In this document: one piece after another, positions 1-5,703 of the stretch
Numbering within the stretch: position 1 is the stretch's first letter
Layout: each line of letters opens with the position of its first letter
Origin: Coriobacteriales bacterium
Lineage (GTDB): Bacteria > Actinomycetota > Coriobacteriia > Coriobacteriales > UBA8131
Assembly: GCA_031282085.1 (NCBI GenBank)
Contig: JAITEK010000164.1
Span: forward strand, 1-5,721
Direction of reading: 5' to 3'
Length of the DNA stretch: 5,721 nt
Position numbers and translations under genes: made by a program
The notes under the pieces: generated by a model
The model's input: only the letters and a program-made list of their open reading frames with translations
What the model was told of the DNA's origin: nothing
Database searches by the model: none

Positions 1-206
1 GCTTCGTCCCTGCAATCATCGCCTGCTTTGTGGTCATCGTGGCCAGCGTGCTCGTCACCGTTGTCGCGCGCCGTCGTCTGGACCGCGACCGCCCGCTCGG
101 GGTCATCCCGCTTACCCTGATGACGATGGGACTCGGCTTGGTGGTGCAGATAGGGTTGCAGGTTCTGTTTGTGACTGCTGGCGTGTTCGCCTCGCCGCTG
201 GGATAG
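1..206 (+). CDS. C-terminal part of a membrane protein of unknown function (5' end outside window)
   Basis: An open frame runs from position 3 to a TAG stop at 204-206, giving 67 residues with no start inside the window. It reads as two strongly hydrophobic stretches. One begins FVPAIIACFVVIVASVLVTV; it is followed by a basic loop (ARRRLDRDRP), then a second hydrophobic segment rich in Leu, Val and Gly that ends at SPLG. The pattern fits two transmembrane helices joined by a positively charged, probably cytoplasmic loop, i.e. the end of a polytopic membrane protein or transporter. I do not recognise the family from this fragment. The stop lies only 13 nt before the start of the downstream metal transporter and overlaps that gene's Shine-Dalgarno sequence, so the two are probably in one transcript and translationally coupled. 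Being the C-terminal end of a real gene is well supported by hydrophobicity and spacing; the function is not. Confidence 0.7.
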   Translation, partial: FVPAIIACFVVIVASVLVTVVARRRLDRDRPLGVIPLTLMTMGLGLVVQIGLQVLFVTAGVFASPLG

Positions 207-211
207 AGGGG
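205..211 (+). promoter_or_regulatory. Shine-Dalgarno site of the NRMT-type transporter
   Basis: AGAGGGG lies 8 nt before the ATG at 220 and overlaps the TAG stop of the preceding gene. It supports initiation at 220, upstream of the palindromic insertion. The only later in-frame ATG (451) falls inside the first transmembrane helix. Confidence 0.6.
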
Positions 212-219
212 CTGGCGTT

Positions 220-1644
220 ATGGCTCGTCGGTTATCGCAGAGTGAGGACGTGTCGCGCGCTGCGCGCGAGGCTGGGACAGGGGGGACGGGGCAACTGTCC
301 CATTTTGAGACAGACACGCAAGCCCCTCAAGGGTCTCTTGGGAAAAATGGGACAGTTGCCCCGTCCCCCCTGTCCCAAGGCGCCTCCTCCCCTGACAACC
401 TTGGTCCGCAGCAAAAGCCCAAACGCAGGCTTTGGATTCTGCTTGCGGCTATGGGACCGGGGATCATCGCAGAGCTTGCGGGTAACGACGCGGGCGGTAT
501 CTCGACCTTCTCCGTCGCGGGAGCCTCCTATGGCTATGCGGCGTTGTGGACCATCCCCATTGCCATGCTCTTTCTCATGGTGGTGCAGGAGAGCGCCGCG
601 CGCATGGGGGCGCAGACGGGCAAGGGCTTTGCCGCACTCATCCGCGAGAACTTCGGCATACGGCTGACGGCCCTTGCCATGCTCGCCCTGCTCGTCGCGA
701 ACCTCGGCACTACCTTGAGCGAATTCGCCGGCATCGCAGCCGGCATGGAGCTGTTCGGCGTGAGCCGCTACATCAGCGTTCCCATCGCGGGGCTTGCGGT
801 CTGGGCGCTCATCATGGCCGGCTCATATCGGCGCACCGAGAAGATATTCATGGTGATAAGCCTTGTCTTCCTCACCTACGTGGTCGCAGCGTTCATCGCT
901 AAACCCGACTGGGGCGAGGTCGCGCGCAACACCGTGGTGCCGCATTTTATCTTTGAGAAGGGTTTTTTCGCCCTTATCATCGCACTTATCGGTACGACCA
1001 TCGCGCCGTGGATGATATTCTTCGGCCAGGGCAACGTGGTGGAGAAGGGCACGAGCATAAAGGAACTCGTCGCGCAGCGTGTTGACGTGTTCTCGGGCGC
1101 GGTGGTGGCCTGCCTCGTGGTGTGGTTTATCATCATCACAACGGGGACGGTGCTCTATTCGCAGGGTATCGAGGTAACGGACGCAGAGAGCGCCGCAAAC
1201 GCACTGGCGCCCCTGGTGGGGCCCTACGCAAAGCAGCTGTTCGGCGCGGGCTTTGTCGGCGCGTCGTTTCTGGCGGCCTGCGTGCTGCCGCTTACCACCG
1301 CCTACGCCATCTGCGAGGCCTTCGGCTGGGAGCGTGGCGTCGACCGCAGCTGGGCGGAGGCGCCCACCTTCAAGACGCTGTTCACGCTCATCATCGTTGC
1401 GGGCTGCGTTGTGGTGCTTATCCCGCATATCGATCTCATGGGCATCATGCTCACCGCACAGTTCGTCAACGGCATCCTGCTGCCCGTGTTGCTCATATTC
1501 CTCGTGCGCATCATCAACAATCGCCGCGTCATGGGCGTCTACCACAACCGGCGCCTCGCCAACGCCTTGAGCTACCTGACTATCGCGGTAGTCGCGGTAT
1601 TGTCCGCCATCTTGCTCGCTATGCAGCTGTTGGGGATAGGTTAA
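220..1644 (+). CDS. NRAMP-family divalent metal transporter of the NRMT (magnesium/manganese) type, with a repeat-derived N-terminal insertion
   Basis: A 474-residue polytopic inner-membrane protein. From residue 71 on it has the NRAMP/SLC11 fold layout of about 11 helices. The first-helix signature is GPGIIAELAGNDAGG (79-93), where canonical transporters have DPGN. Asp90 is kept but the metal-ligand Asn is Gly93. The sixth-helix signature is GTTIAPWM (258-265): the ion-selective Met of canonical NRAMPs is Ala262, the Ala ligand three residues earlier is Thr259, and the following His is Trp264. This substitution set is characteristic of NRAMP-related magnesium transporters, which carry Mg2+ and Mn2+ without the proton coupling of MntH (family knowledge; the Eggerthella lenta protein is the characterised example). 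Residues about 18-53 are encoded by a perfect palindromic element and have no counterpart in the family; without it the length would be typical. The start at 220 is supported by AGAGGGG 8 nt upstream. The gene lies 13 nt behind another membrane gene. Substrate is inferred from the motif only. Confidence 0.9.
   Translation: MARRLSQSEDVSRAAREAGTGGTGQLSHFETDTQAPQGSLGKNGTVAPSPLSQGASSPDNLGPQQKPKRRLWILLAAMGPGIIAELAGNDAGGISTFSVAGASYGYAALWTIPIAMLFLMVVQESAARMGAQTGKGFAALIRENFGIRLTALAMLALLVANLGTTLSEFAGIAAGMELFGVSRYISVPIAGLAVWALIMAGSYRRTEKIFMVISLVFLTYVVAAFIAKPDWGEVARNTVVPHFIFEKGFFALIIALIGTTIAPWMIFFGQGNVVEKGTSIKELVAQRVDVFSGAVVACLVVWFIIITTGTVLYSQGIEVTDAESAANALAPLVGPYAKQLFGAGFVGASFLAACVLPLTTAYAICEAFGWERGVDRSWAEAPTFKTLFTLIIVAGCVVVLIPHIDLMGIMLTAQFVNGILLPVLLIFLVRIINNRRVMGVYHNRRLANALSYLTIAVVAVLSAILLAMQLLGIG
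273..377. repeat. Palindromic GGGACAG/CTGTCCC element, copy 1, inside the transporter coding sequence
   Basis: A perfect 34-bp inverted repeat pairs 273-306 with 344-377 around a 37-nt centre (307-343). The arms contain the core GGGACGGGGCAACTGTCCCA (283-302) and its exact complement on the right. The centre has smaller pairings of its own (GAGAC at 307-311 with GTCTC at 333-337). The element is translated without interruption in the transporter frame: the left arm gives GTGGTGQLSHF and the right arm GKNGTVAPSPLSQ. A second copy with the same core follows putP at the other end of the window, so this is a dispersed family. It resembles REP/RAYT-type or MITE-like palindromes, but no transposase is present here and mobility is inferred. 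Confidence 0.9.
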
Positions 1645-1697
1645 CGCGCGCCACGTGCTTGAGGGCTTTGGGGAGAATGCCCCGATAGAAAAGGGCA

Positions 1698-1734
1698 CCC
1701 AAGGATTCCGAGGAGTGGCTACGGAATCCTTGGG
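1698..1734. terminator. Hairpin between convergent genes, probable bidirectional terminator
   Basis: CCCAAGGATTCCG (1698-1710) pairs perfectly with CGGAATCCTTGGG (1722-1734) across an 11-nt loop. It sits 53 nt after the transporter stop and 18 nt after the end of the converging DUF4870 gene, where a shared terminator is expected. There is no T-run on the plus strand. On the minus strand a short TTTT follows a few bases after the stem, so termination may be better in that direction. A smaller GGGG/CCCC stem (1670-1683) lies just before it. Confidence 0.65.
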
Positions 1735-1752
1735 CTAGTACGGGGGGTAGTA

Positions 1753-2304
1753 TTAGTGGAAGAACTTGATGGTCAGCGGGTAGTCCCAATCCTCACCATT
1801 GTTGGCCTTGACGGCGGCCAAGATGATGAATATGAGGGCGGCGACTCCCAGTGCCAGCAAAAGCAGGCCGCCTATCAGGATGATGATAAGGAGACCGGCG
1901 ACAAACGAATAGATAGCGAACGAGATAAGGAAGTTGAATATCCGTTTGCCCGTCGCGTCGACCCGCGGGTTGGTGTCTTTATTGATGACCCACAGGATGA
2001 TGGGCGCTGCCAGTCCGAGGACGGGAAGCAGGAAGCCCAGGAACAATGACAGGTGCATAAGCATGAGATAGGTGTTCTCAGCCATTCCGAACAGGGGTTT
2101 GTTGCCCGTCGGTTGTGCCGCGTAAGGCGCGGGCGCCTGCTGGTAGCCTGGCGGTGGCGGCGGTGGAACGGCTCCGGGTGCCGGAGCGGATTGTGGAGCG
2201 CCGGTACCGCTGAGTACCTTCTGCTTCTCCTGCTCGTATTCAGCTTCGGTTATGGCCCCCGTTTTTCGCAACTCATCGAGTGCTTTCAAGTCCTCGTAAC
2301 TCAT
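1753..2304 (-). CDS. SHOCT and DUF4870 domain membrane protein
   Basis: A 183-residue protein in three parts. Residues about 3-33 (YEDLKALDELRKTGAITEAE and following) match a SHOCT domain, a short C- or N-terminal helix-turn-helix-like module usually found on membrane or oligomeric proteins. Residues about 34-66 are a Pro/Ala/Gln-rich linker containing six consecutive prolines (47-52). Residues about 75-180 match DUF4870 (Tic20-like), with three to four hydrophobic segments and the family signature WVINKDTNPRVDATGKRIFN (105-124). The function of DUF4870 proteins is not established. The start is supported by GGAGG (2313-2317 on the plus strand coordinates), 8 nt before the ATG. The gene converges on the metal transporter and lies 139 nt downstream of the aminotransferase gene on the same strand, with its own candidate promoter in between, so it is probably transcribed separately. 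The polyproline run would be expected to need elongation factor P for efficient translation. Confidence 0.88.
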   Translation of the reverse strand: MSYEDLKALDELRKTGAITEAEYEQEKQKVLSGTGAPQSAPAPGAVPPPPPPGYQQAPAPYAAQPTGNKPLFGMAENTYLMLMHLSLFLGFLLPVLGLAAPIILWVINKDTNPRVDATGKRIFNFLISFAIYSFVAGLLIIILIGGLLLLALGVAALIFIILAAVKANNGEDWDYPLTIKFFH

Positions 2305-2359
2305 TCTGTTTTCCTCCGTCCTTTACACGGCAAGGGCGTCGTACCCGCCGATGCCGTAC

Positions 2360-2368
2360 AGTATAGCA
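2360..2368 (-). promoter_or_regulatory. Candidate extended -10 promoter for the DUF4870 gene
   Basis: On the minus strand the sequence reads TGCTATACT, an extended -10 (TGn-TATACT) about 55 nt before the ATG at 2304. No good -35 is visible at 16-18 nt spacing, as is common with extended -10 promoters. The rest of the 2305-2443 gap holds only the GGAGG site and the 14-nt tandem repeat described separately. Confidence 0.45.
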
Positions 2369-2420
2369 GACAAAAACGCACCCGTAGATGAAAGTGGATG
2401 AAATTAACCAGGCTTGAGGC

Positions 2421-2448
2421 CGCAAAGCGTTAGCCGCAAAGCATTAGC
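2421..2448. repeat. 14-nt tandem duplication across the aminotransferase stop codon
   Basis: CGCAAAGCGTTAGC (2421-2434) is followed directly by CGCAAAGCATTAGC (2435-2448), differing at one base. The second unit contains the aminotransferase stop codon (TTA at 2444-2446, TAA on the minus strand). It looks like a local slippage duplication at the 3' end of the gene. It does not form a convincing terminator. Confidence 0.8.
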
Positions 2449-3748
2449 GCAGCTTCTCCAGGGCGGCTTTGCGTGCGCAGACGCAGAACAGCTCGCTGGC
2501 AACTGCCAACTCCTCAAGGGAGGGGTAGGTCGGCGCGACGCGGATGTTCGTGTCGTGGTGGTCGCTGCCGTAGGGGAAGGTCGCCCCTGCACCCGTGAGC
2601 ACCACGCCTGCCTCGCGCGCCAGCTCAGCGGTGCGTTTTGCCGTGCCGCTCAGCCCGTCGAAGGAGATGAAGTAGCCGCCGCGTGGTTGCGTCCAGCGCG
2701 CGATGCCCAACCCGTTCAACTCGCGCTCCAGTGTGCTGAGTACCACGCGGAATTTAGGGGCGATGAGGGCGGCGTGGCGGCGCATCTGCTCGCGTATGCC
2801 GTCGAGGTCGCGCAGAAACGCGACGTGGCGCAGCTGGTTGACCTTGTCCGGCCCGATGCTCTGCCGCTCAAGGTGCCCGGCCGCCTCTGTGAGATTGGCT
2901 GGTGAGGTCGCCAACGCGCTTATCCCCCCGCCCGCAAAGGTGATCTTGGAGGTTGAGGCAAACATATAGTAGAGGTCGGGGTTGCCCGCCTCAAGGCAGG
3001 CGCTCCTGAGATCGAGCAGCTCGTCGCCCGGCTCCTCAAGGTCGTGCACCGCGTAGGCGTTATCCCAGAATATGCGGAAGTCGCCTGCCGCCGGCCTGAG
3101 CGCTGCAAAGCGTCGCACAGTCTCGTCGCTGTAGGTGACGCCCTGGGGATTGGAGTATTTCGGCACGCACCAGATGCCCTTGACCGAAGGGTCGGTCTGC
3201 ACGTGGCGCTCCACGATGTCCATATCGGGGCCGCTCGGCGTCATCGGTACCTCGATGTTCTTGATGCCGAAGCCCTCGGTTATCGCGAAGTGGCGGTCGT
3301 AGCCGGGCGCCGGGCAGAGGAACTTCACACCCGGAAGTCTGCTCCACGGTTTGAAGCCGCGCACCCCGAATAGCACCGCGCGCGCTACGGTGTCGTACAT
3401 CAACGTGAGGGATGAGTTACCGCCGACCAGCACCTCTGAGGTGGCCGCTGAGGCAGGCACACCGAGCAGAGCGCCCATGAGCACGCGGGCCTCGGGGATG
3501 CCGAGGAGTTTGCCGTAGTTGCGCGTGTCCTCACCGGCGCTGTCGAGGGGGCGTCCGCTGGGGGCCAACGAGCCGGCGGGCAGCGCCTCAAGCAAAGGCG
3601 CGGAGAGGTCGAGCTGCTCAGGAGCTGGCTTGCCGCGCGCCATGTTGAGTGCGAGGTTCTGCCGCTTAAACCCCTCGTACCTCTCGGTGAGAGCGTCAAA
3701 CTCGGCGCGTAACTGCTGCACGTTCATGGCTGGGTATGCGGTCGTCAT
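2444..3748 (-). CDS. PLP-dependent aminotransferase, subgroup Ic aspartate aminotransferase type
   Basis: A complete 434-residue cytoplasmic fold-type I enzyme. The N-terminal segment NLALNMARGKPAPEQLDLS (31-49) is typical of the subgroup Ic family (related to Corynebacterium glutamicum AspT), rather than classical AspC/AspB. Visible active-site features are YNG-like NYGK (77-80), the substrate-region SNPQG (199-203) with Asn200, DNAY (229-232) with Asp229 for the pyridine nitrogen and Tyr232, the PLP Schiff-base lysine Lys268 in ASTSKITFAGGG (264-275), and Arg403 in NIRVAPTYP (401-409) for the substrate alpha-carboxylate. All key residues are present and the length matches the family, so the enzyme should be active. 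The likely reaction is L-aspartate plus 2-oxoglutarate to oxaloacetate plus L-glutamate; exact substrate preference is inferred. The ATG at 3748 has only a weak AGAAAG site (3760-3765) 11 nt upstream. An internal ATG at 3727 (Met8) has no better one. The gene diverges from putP. Confidence 0.92.
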   Translation of the reverse strand: MTTAYPAMNVQQLRAEFDALTERYEGFKRQNLALNMARGKPAPEQLDLSAPLLEALPAGSLAPSGRPLDSAGEDTRNYGKLLGIPEARVLMGALLGVPASAATSEVLVGGNSSLTLMYDTVARAVLFGVRGFKPWSRLPGVKFLCPAPGYDRHFAITEGFGIKNIEVPMTPSGPDMDIVERHVQTDPSVKGIWCVPKYSNPQGVTYSDETVRRFAALRPAAGDFRIFWDNAYAVHDLEEPGDELLDLRSACLEAGNPDLYYMFASTSKITFAGGGISALATSPANLTEAAGHLERQSIGPDKVNQLRHVAFLRDLDGIREQMRRHAALIAPKFRVVLSTLERELNGLGIARWTQPRGGYFISFDGLSGTAKRTAELAREAGVVLTGAGATFPYGSDHHDTNIRVAPTYPSLEELAVASELFCVCARKAALEKLR

Positions 3749-3812
3749 GCGATCATCGGCTTTCTGTTGGTTGGAAGTCTAATGTTCTTCGCCTAATAGT
3801 AGCTCAAGTTGA

Positions 3813-3842
3813 CGTATAATGCAGCGAAACCTTGTTGTAAGG
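3813..3842 (-). promoter_or_regulatory. Candidate promoter for the aminotransferase gene
   Basis: On the minus strand, CTTACA (3837-3842) and TATACG (3813-3818) are separated by 17 nt, each matching the -35 and -10 consensus at four of six positions. Transcription would begin near 3806, leaving a leader of about 58 nt before the ATG at 3748. The -10 overlaps the opposite-strand -10 proposed for putP. Confidence 0.35.
3815..3820 (+). promoter_or_regulatory. Candidate -10 element for putP
   Basis: A perfect TATAAT lies 131 nt before the putP start codon. The expected -35 position (around 3792-3797) is poor. TTGACG directly abuts the -10 and so cannot be its -35. If used, the transcript would start near 3827 and carry a leader of about 125 nt. 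Confidence 0.4.
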
Positions 3843-3843
3843 T
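3829..3843. promoter_or_regulatory. Small dyad at the predicted putP transcription start
   Basis: ACCTT (3829-3833) and AAGGT (3839-3843) form a 5-bp inverted repeat around GTTGT. It sits directly downstream of the TATAAT and over the proposed -35 of the divergent promoter, a position suited to an operator. A second odd dyad TCAA-G-TTGA lies at 3804-3812. Both are short and could be chance. Confidence 0.25.
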
Positions 3844-3871
3844 GTTTGTAAAGTCCTTGTTATGTGGGCGG

Positions 3872-3926
3872 CACAAGCCACTGACGAGCCGCCGACGAGC
3901 TGCCGGCAAGCCGCCTGCGAGCCTGC
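3872..3926 (+). repeat. Five tandem 11-nt units in the putP leader
   Basis: The units are CACAAGCCACT, GACGAGCCGCC, GACGAGCTGCC, GGCAAGCCGCC and TGCGAGCCTGC, in exact 11-nt register with no gaps. The shared pattern is roughly NRCRAGCYRCC, with an AGCC/AGCT core at 3876, 3887, 3898, 3909 and 3920. The array ends 25 nt before the putP ATG. It is probably untranslated leader. Eleven bases is close to one helical turn, so a same-face protein-binding array is possible, as is an RNA structure; function is unknown. Confidence 0.7.
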
Positions 3927-3951
3927 TTCTCTGGAGGGAGAGGGTACAACC

Positions 3952-5541
3952 ATGAAGACGAGCGACATCCTTATCCTGCTTGCGATGTTCATCTACATCG
4001 CGGTCATCCTGGGCATCGGTTTTTACTATGCCAAGCGATCGCAGTCCTCAACGGAGGAGTTCTATCTCGGCGGACGCAAGCTCGGCCCCTGGGTCGCCGC
4101 CATGAGCGCCGAAGCCTCCGACATGAGCGGCTGGCTGCTCATGGGTCTGCCGGGCGTGGCGTACTTCACAGGTGCGAGCGAGGCGGTATGGACGGCCATC
4201 GGCTTGGCCTGCGGTACCTACCTCAACTGGCTCATCGTTGCCAAACGGCTGCGCAAATACTCACAGGTTGCTGGCAACGCCATCACGCTGCCAGACTACT
4301 TCTCCAACCGCTTTCACGACACCAAGCGTATCCTCATGAGTGTGGCGGCCCTGTTCATCCTCGTGTTTTTTGCCATCTACGTGGGCAGCTGCTTTGTGAC
4401 CACCGGCAAGCTGCTCAACACGCTTTTTGGCTGGCCGTACTTCGGCATGATGATTGTTGGTGCGCTGATTGTGTTTGCCTACACGCTTATCGGCGGCTTT
4501 CTCGCGGAGAGCGTGAGCGATTTTGTGCAGGGTATTGTTATGGTAATCGCGCTCGTGGTGGTGCTCATCGGCTCTCTCGTTGCGGTGGCGGGGCTTGAGA
4601 ATGTGGTGAGTTTTATGCAGGGCGTGCCGGGATTTGGGTCGCTTATTCACTCGGCTACCCCGCTGGTGCAGCCGGTCATTCAGCCGGACGGCTCCGTCCT
4701 CAAGGTGCAGCAGCTCGACGCTGCAGGTGCTCCGCTGTGGGACAGCCCCGGCGATTACGGCTTTATCGTCATCCTCTCCACGATGGCATGGGGCTTGGGC
4801 TACTTCGGTATGCCGCAGGTCCTGCTGCGCTTTATGGCAATCCGCTCGTCTCATGAGATCAAGACCTCGCGTCGCATTGCCACCACCTGGTGCGTTATCT
4901 CGCTGGCTACGGCGGTAGCCATCGGTCTTATCGGGCGCGCCTATATGCCGGCTGAGTTGCTTACCTCGGGCGCGGCAGAAAGCGTGTTTATCGTGCTTGC
5001 CACAACCTTGCTGCCGGCCTTCCTCGCGGGCATCATGCTCTCGGGCATCTTTGCGGCGACTATGAGCTCGGCGGATTCCTATATGCTCATCGCCTCTTCC
5101 GCCATCGCGCAAAACCTGTTTAAGGGCCTGTTTAAGAAAGACGCGACCGACCGGCAGATCATGTGGGTGAGCCGCATCACGATGACACTCATCCTCATCT
5201 TTGGCATCATCGTGGCCGCCGACGAGAGCTCGTCCATCTTCCGCGTAGTCAGCTACGCCTGGGCGGGTTTTGGCGCCACCTTTGGGCCGCTGGTATTGCT
5301 GTCGCTGTTCTGGCGTCGCGTGAACCTGCCTGGCGCACTTGCCGGTATGGTGAGCGGCGGCGTGATGGTGTTTGTATGGCATGAGCTCATCAAACCCTTC
5401 GGTGGGATATGGGGTATCTACGAGCTGCTGCCCGCCTTTATCCTCGGGTTTGTTGTTATGGTGATAGTGAGCCTGCTCACCGCCCCGCCCGCCAAAGAGA
5501 TAACCGACGAGTTCGACCACTACATGGAACTAGACGTCTGA
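3952..5541 (+). CDS. putP: Sodium/proline symporter (SSS family)
   Basis: From the ATG at 3952 this is a 529-residue cytoplasmic-membrane transporter that imports L-proline with Na+. It follows PutP closely along its length: GRKLGPWVAAMSAEASDMSG (41-60), WLLMGLPG (61-68), LPDYFSNRF (113-121), the MAWGLGYFGMP block (278-288) and SYAWAGFGATFGP (434-446). Sodium-site residues are present: Asp57 and Ser59 match Asp55 and Ser57 of the Escherichia coli protein, and Ser372/Ser373 (in ATMSSADS) match Ser340/Thr341, a conservative change. About 13 helices are expected. The loop at about 214-270 appears some 30 residues longer than in E. coli PutP. I chose 3952, not the in-frame ATG at 3862, because GGAGG (3933-3937) and GAGAGGG (3938-3944, 7 nt away) precede it and because PutP proteins start just before the first helix, as MKTSDILILLAMF does here. 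Expression may be controlled from the repeat-bearing leader. It diverges from the aminotransferase. Confidence 0.95.
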   Translation: MKTSDILILLAMFIYIAVILGIGFYYAKRSQSSTEEFYLGGRKLGPWVAAMSAEASDMSGWLLMGLPGVAYFTGASEAVWTAIGLACGTYLNWLIVAKRLRKYSQVAGNAITLPDYFSNRFHDTKRILMSVAALFILVFFAIYVGSCFVTTGKLLNTLFGWPYFGMMIVGALIVFAYTLIGGFLAESVSDFVQGIVMVIALVVVLIGSLVAVAGLENVVSFMQGVPGFGSLIHSATPLVQPVIQPDGSVLKVQQLDAAGAPLWDSPGDYGFIVILSTMAWGLGYFGMPQVLLRFMAIRSSHEIKTSRRIATTWCVISLATAVAIGLIGRAYMPAELLTSGAAESVFIVLATTLLPAFLAGIMLSGIFAATMSSADSYMLIASSAIAQNLFKGLFKKDATDRQIMWVSRITMTLILIFGIIVAADESSSIFRVVSYAWAGFGATFGPLVLLSLFWRRVNLPGALAGMVSGGVMVFVWHELIKPFGGIWGIYELLPAFILGFVVMVIVSLLTAPPAKEITDEFDHYMELDV

Positions 5542-5550
5542 CAAACGAAG

Positions 5551-5655
5551 GTTGGGACAGGGCAACGGGGACAGGGGGACGGGGCAACTGTCCCACCTGG
5601 TGAGGCTGCTGCCGCATCGAGAACCTGTCCTCATGTGGGACAGTTGCCCCGTCCC
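5551..5655. repeat. Palindromic GGGACAG/CTGTCCC element, copy 2, downstream of putP
   Basis: GGGACGGGGCAACTGTCCCA (5576-5595), plus one more base, pairs perfectly with 5635-5655 (21 bp) around a 38-nt centre. The core is identical to copy 1, but the centre is unrelated in sequence though similar in length (37 versus 38 nt). The left side is longer than in copy 1: an imperfect extra half (GGGACAGGGCAACGGGGACA, 5554-5573) precedes the core. The right arm stops at GTCCC, lacking the outer CCCTGTCCC found in copy 1. It lies 10 nt after the putP stop and could double as its transcription terminator, although no T-run follows. Confidence 0.88.
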
Positions 5656-5679
5656 GTGTGCCACGAAGGCACCTCAAGC

Positions 5680-5688
5680 AAAGGAGGT
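5680..5688 (+). promoter_or_regulatory. Very strong Shine-Dalgarno site near the window edge
   Basis: AAAGGAGGT is an essentially perfect complement to the 16S rRNA 3' end. It stands 4 nt before an ATG at 5693 and so marks a translation start. That ATG opens only a four-codon frame (MLYR, stop 5705-5707), whose stop overlaps a second ATG at 5704. Confidence 0.65.
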
Positions 5689-5703
5689 AGCTATGCTGTA
5701 CAG

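Noticed and set aside
273..377. CRISPR array or complete insertion sequence
   Set aside because: There is a single inverted repeat with no regularly spaced direct repeats, no transposase and no visible target-site duplication.
242..667. 141-codon plus-strand frame overlapping the start of the transporter
   Set aside because: Out of frame with the conserved protein, and its translation is Arg/Pro/Ser-rich shadow sequence. Its apparent similarity to other frames comes from the palindromic repeat.
823..1698. 291-codon open frame on the minus strand opposite the metal transporter
   Set aside because: It is antisense to a clearly conserved membrane protein, its translation is rich in His, Asp and Arg with no recognisable domain, and it has no supporting context. 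It is a GC-rich codon shadow.
2401..2443. Rho-independent terminator for the aminotransferase gene
   Set aside because: Only a three-base stem (GGC/GCC) with a loose AT stretch is present, too weak to call.
3809..3814. TTGACG as a -35 box
   Set aside because: It directly abuts TATAAT, so it cannot serve that -10, and no good -10 lies 16-18 nt downstream of it.
3801..3820. SoxR/MerR-like operator (CTCAAGTT half-site)
   Set aside because: Only one half resembles such a site; the 19-nt spacer architecture and the second half are missing.
3862..3951. N-terminal extension of PutP from an upstream in-frame ATG
   Set aside because: The 30 extra residues are polar and repetitive because they read through the 11-nt units. 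There is no ribosome binding site before 3862, whereas 3952 has one and begins like known PutP proteins.
4261..5520. 419-codon open frame on the minus strand opposite putP
   Set aside because: Same pattern: highly charged, His-rich low-complexity translation opposite a conserved transporter. Long antisense frames are expected in high-GC genes.
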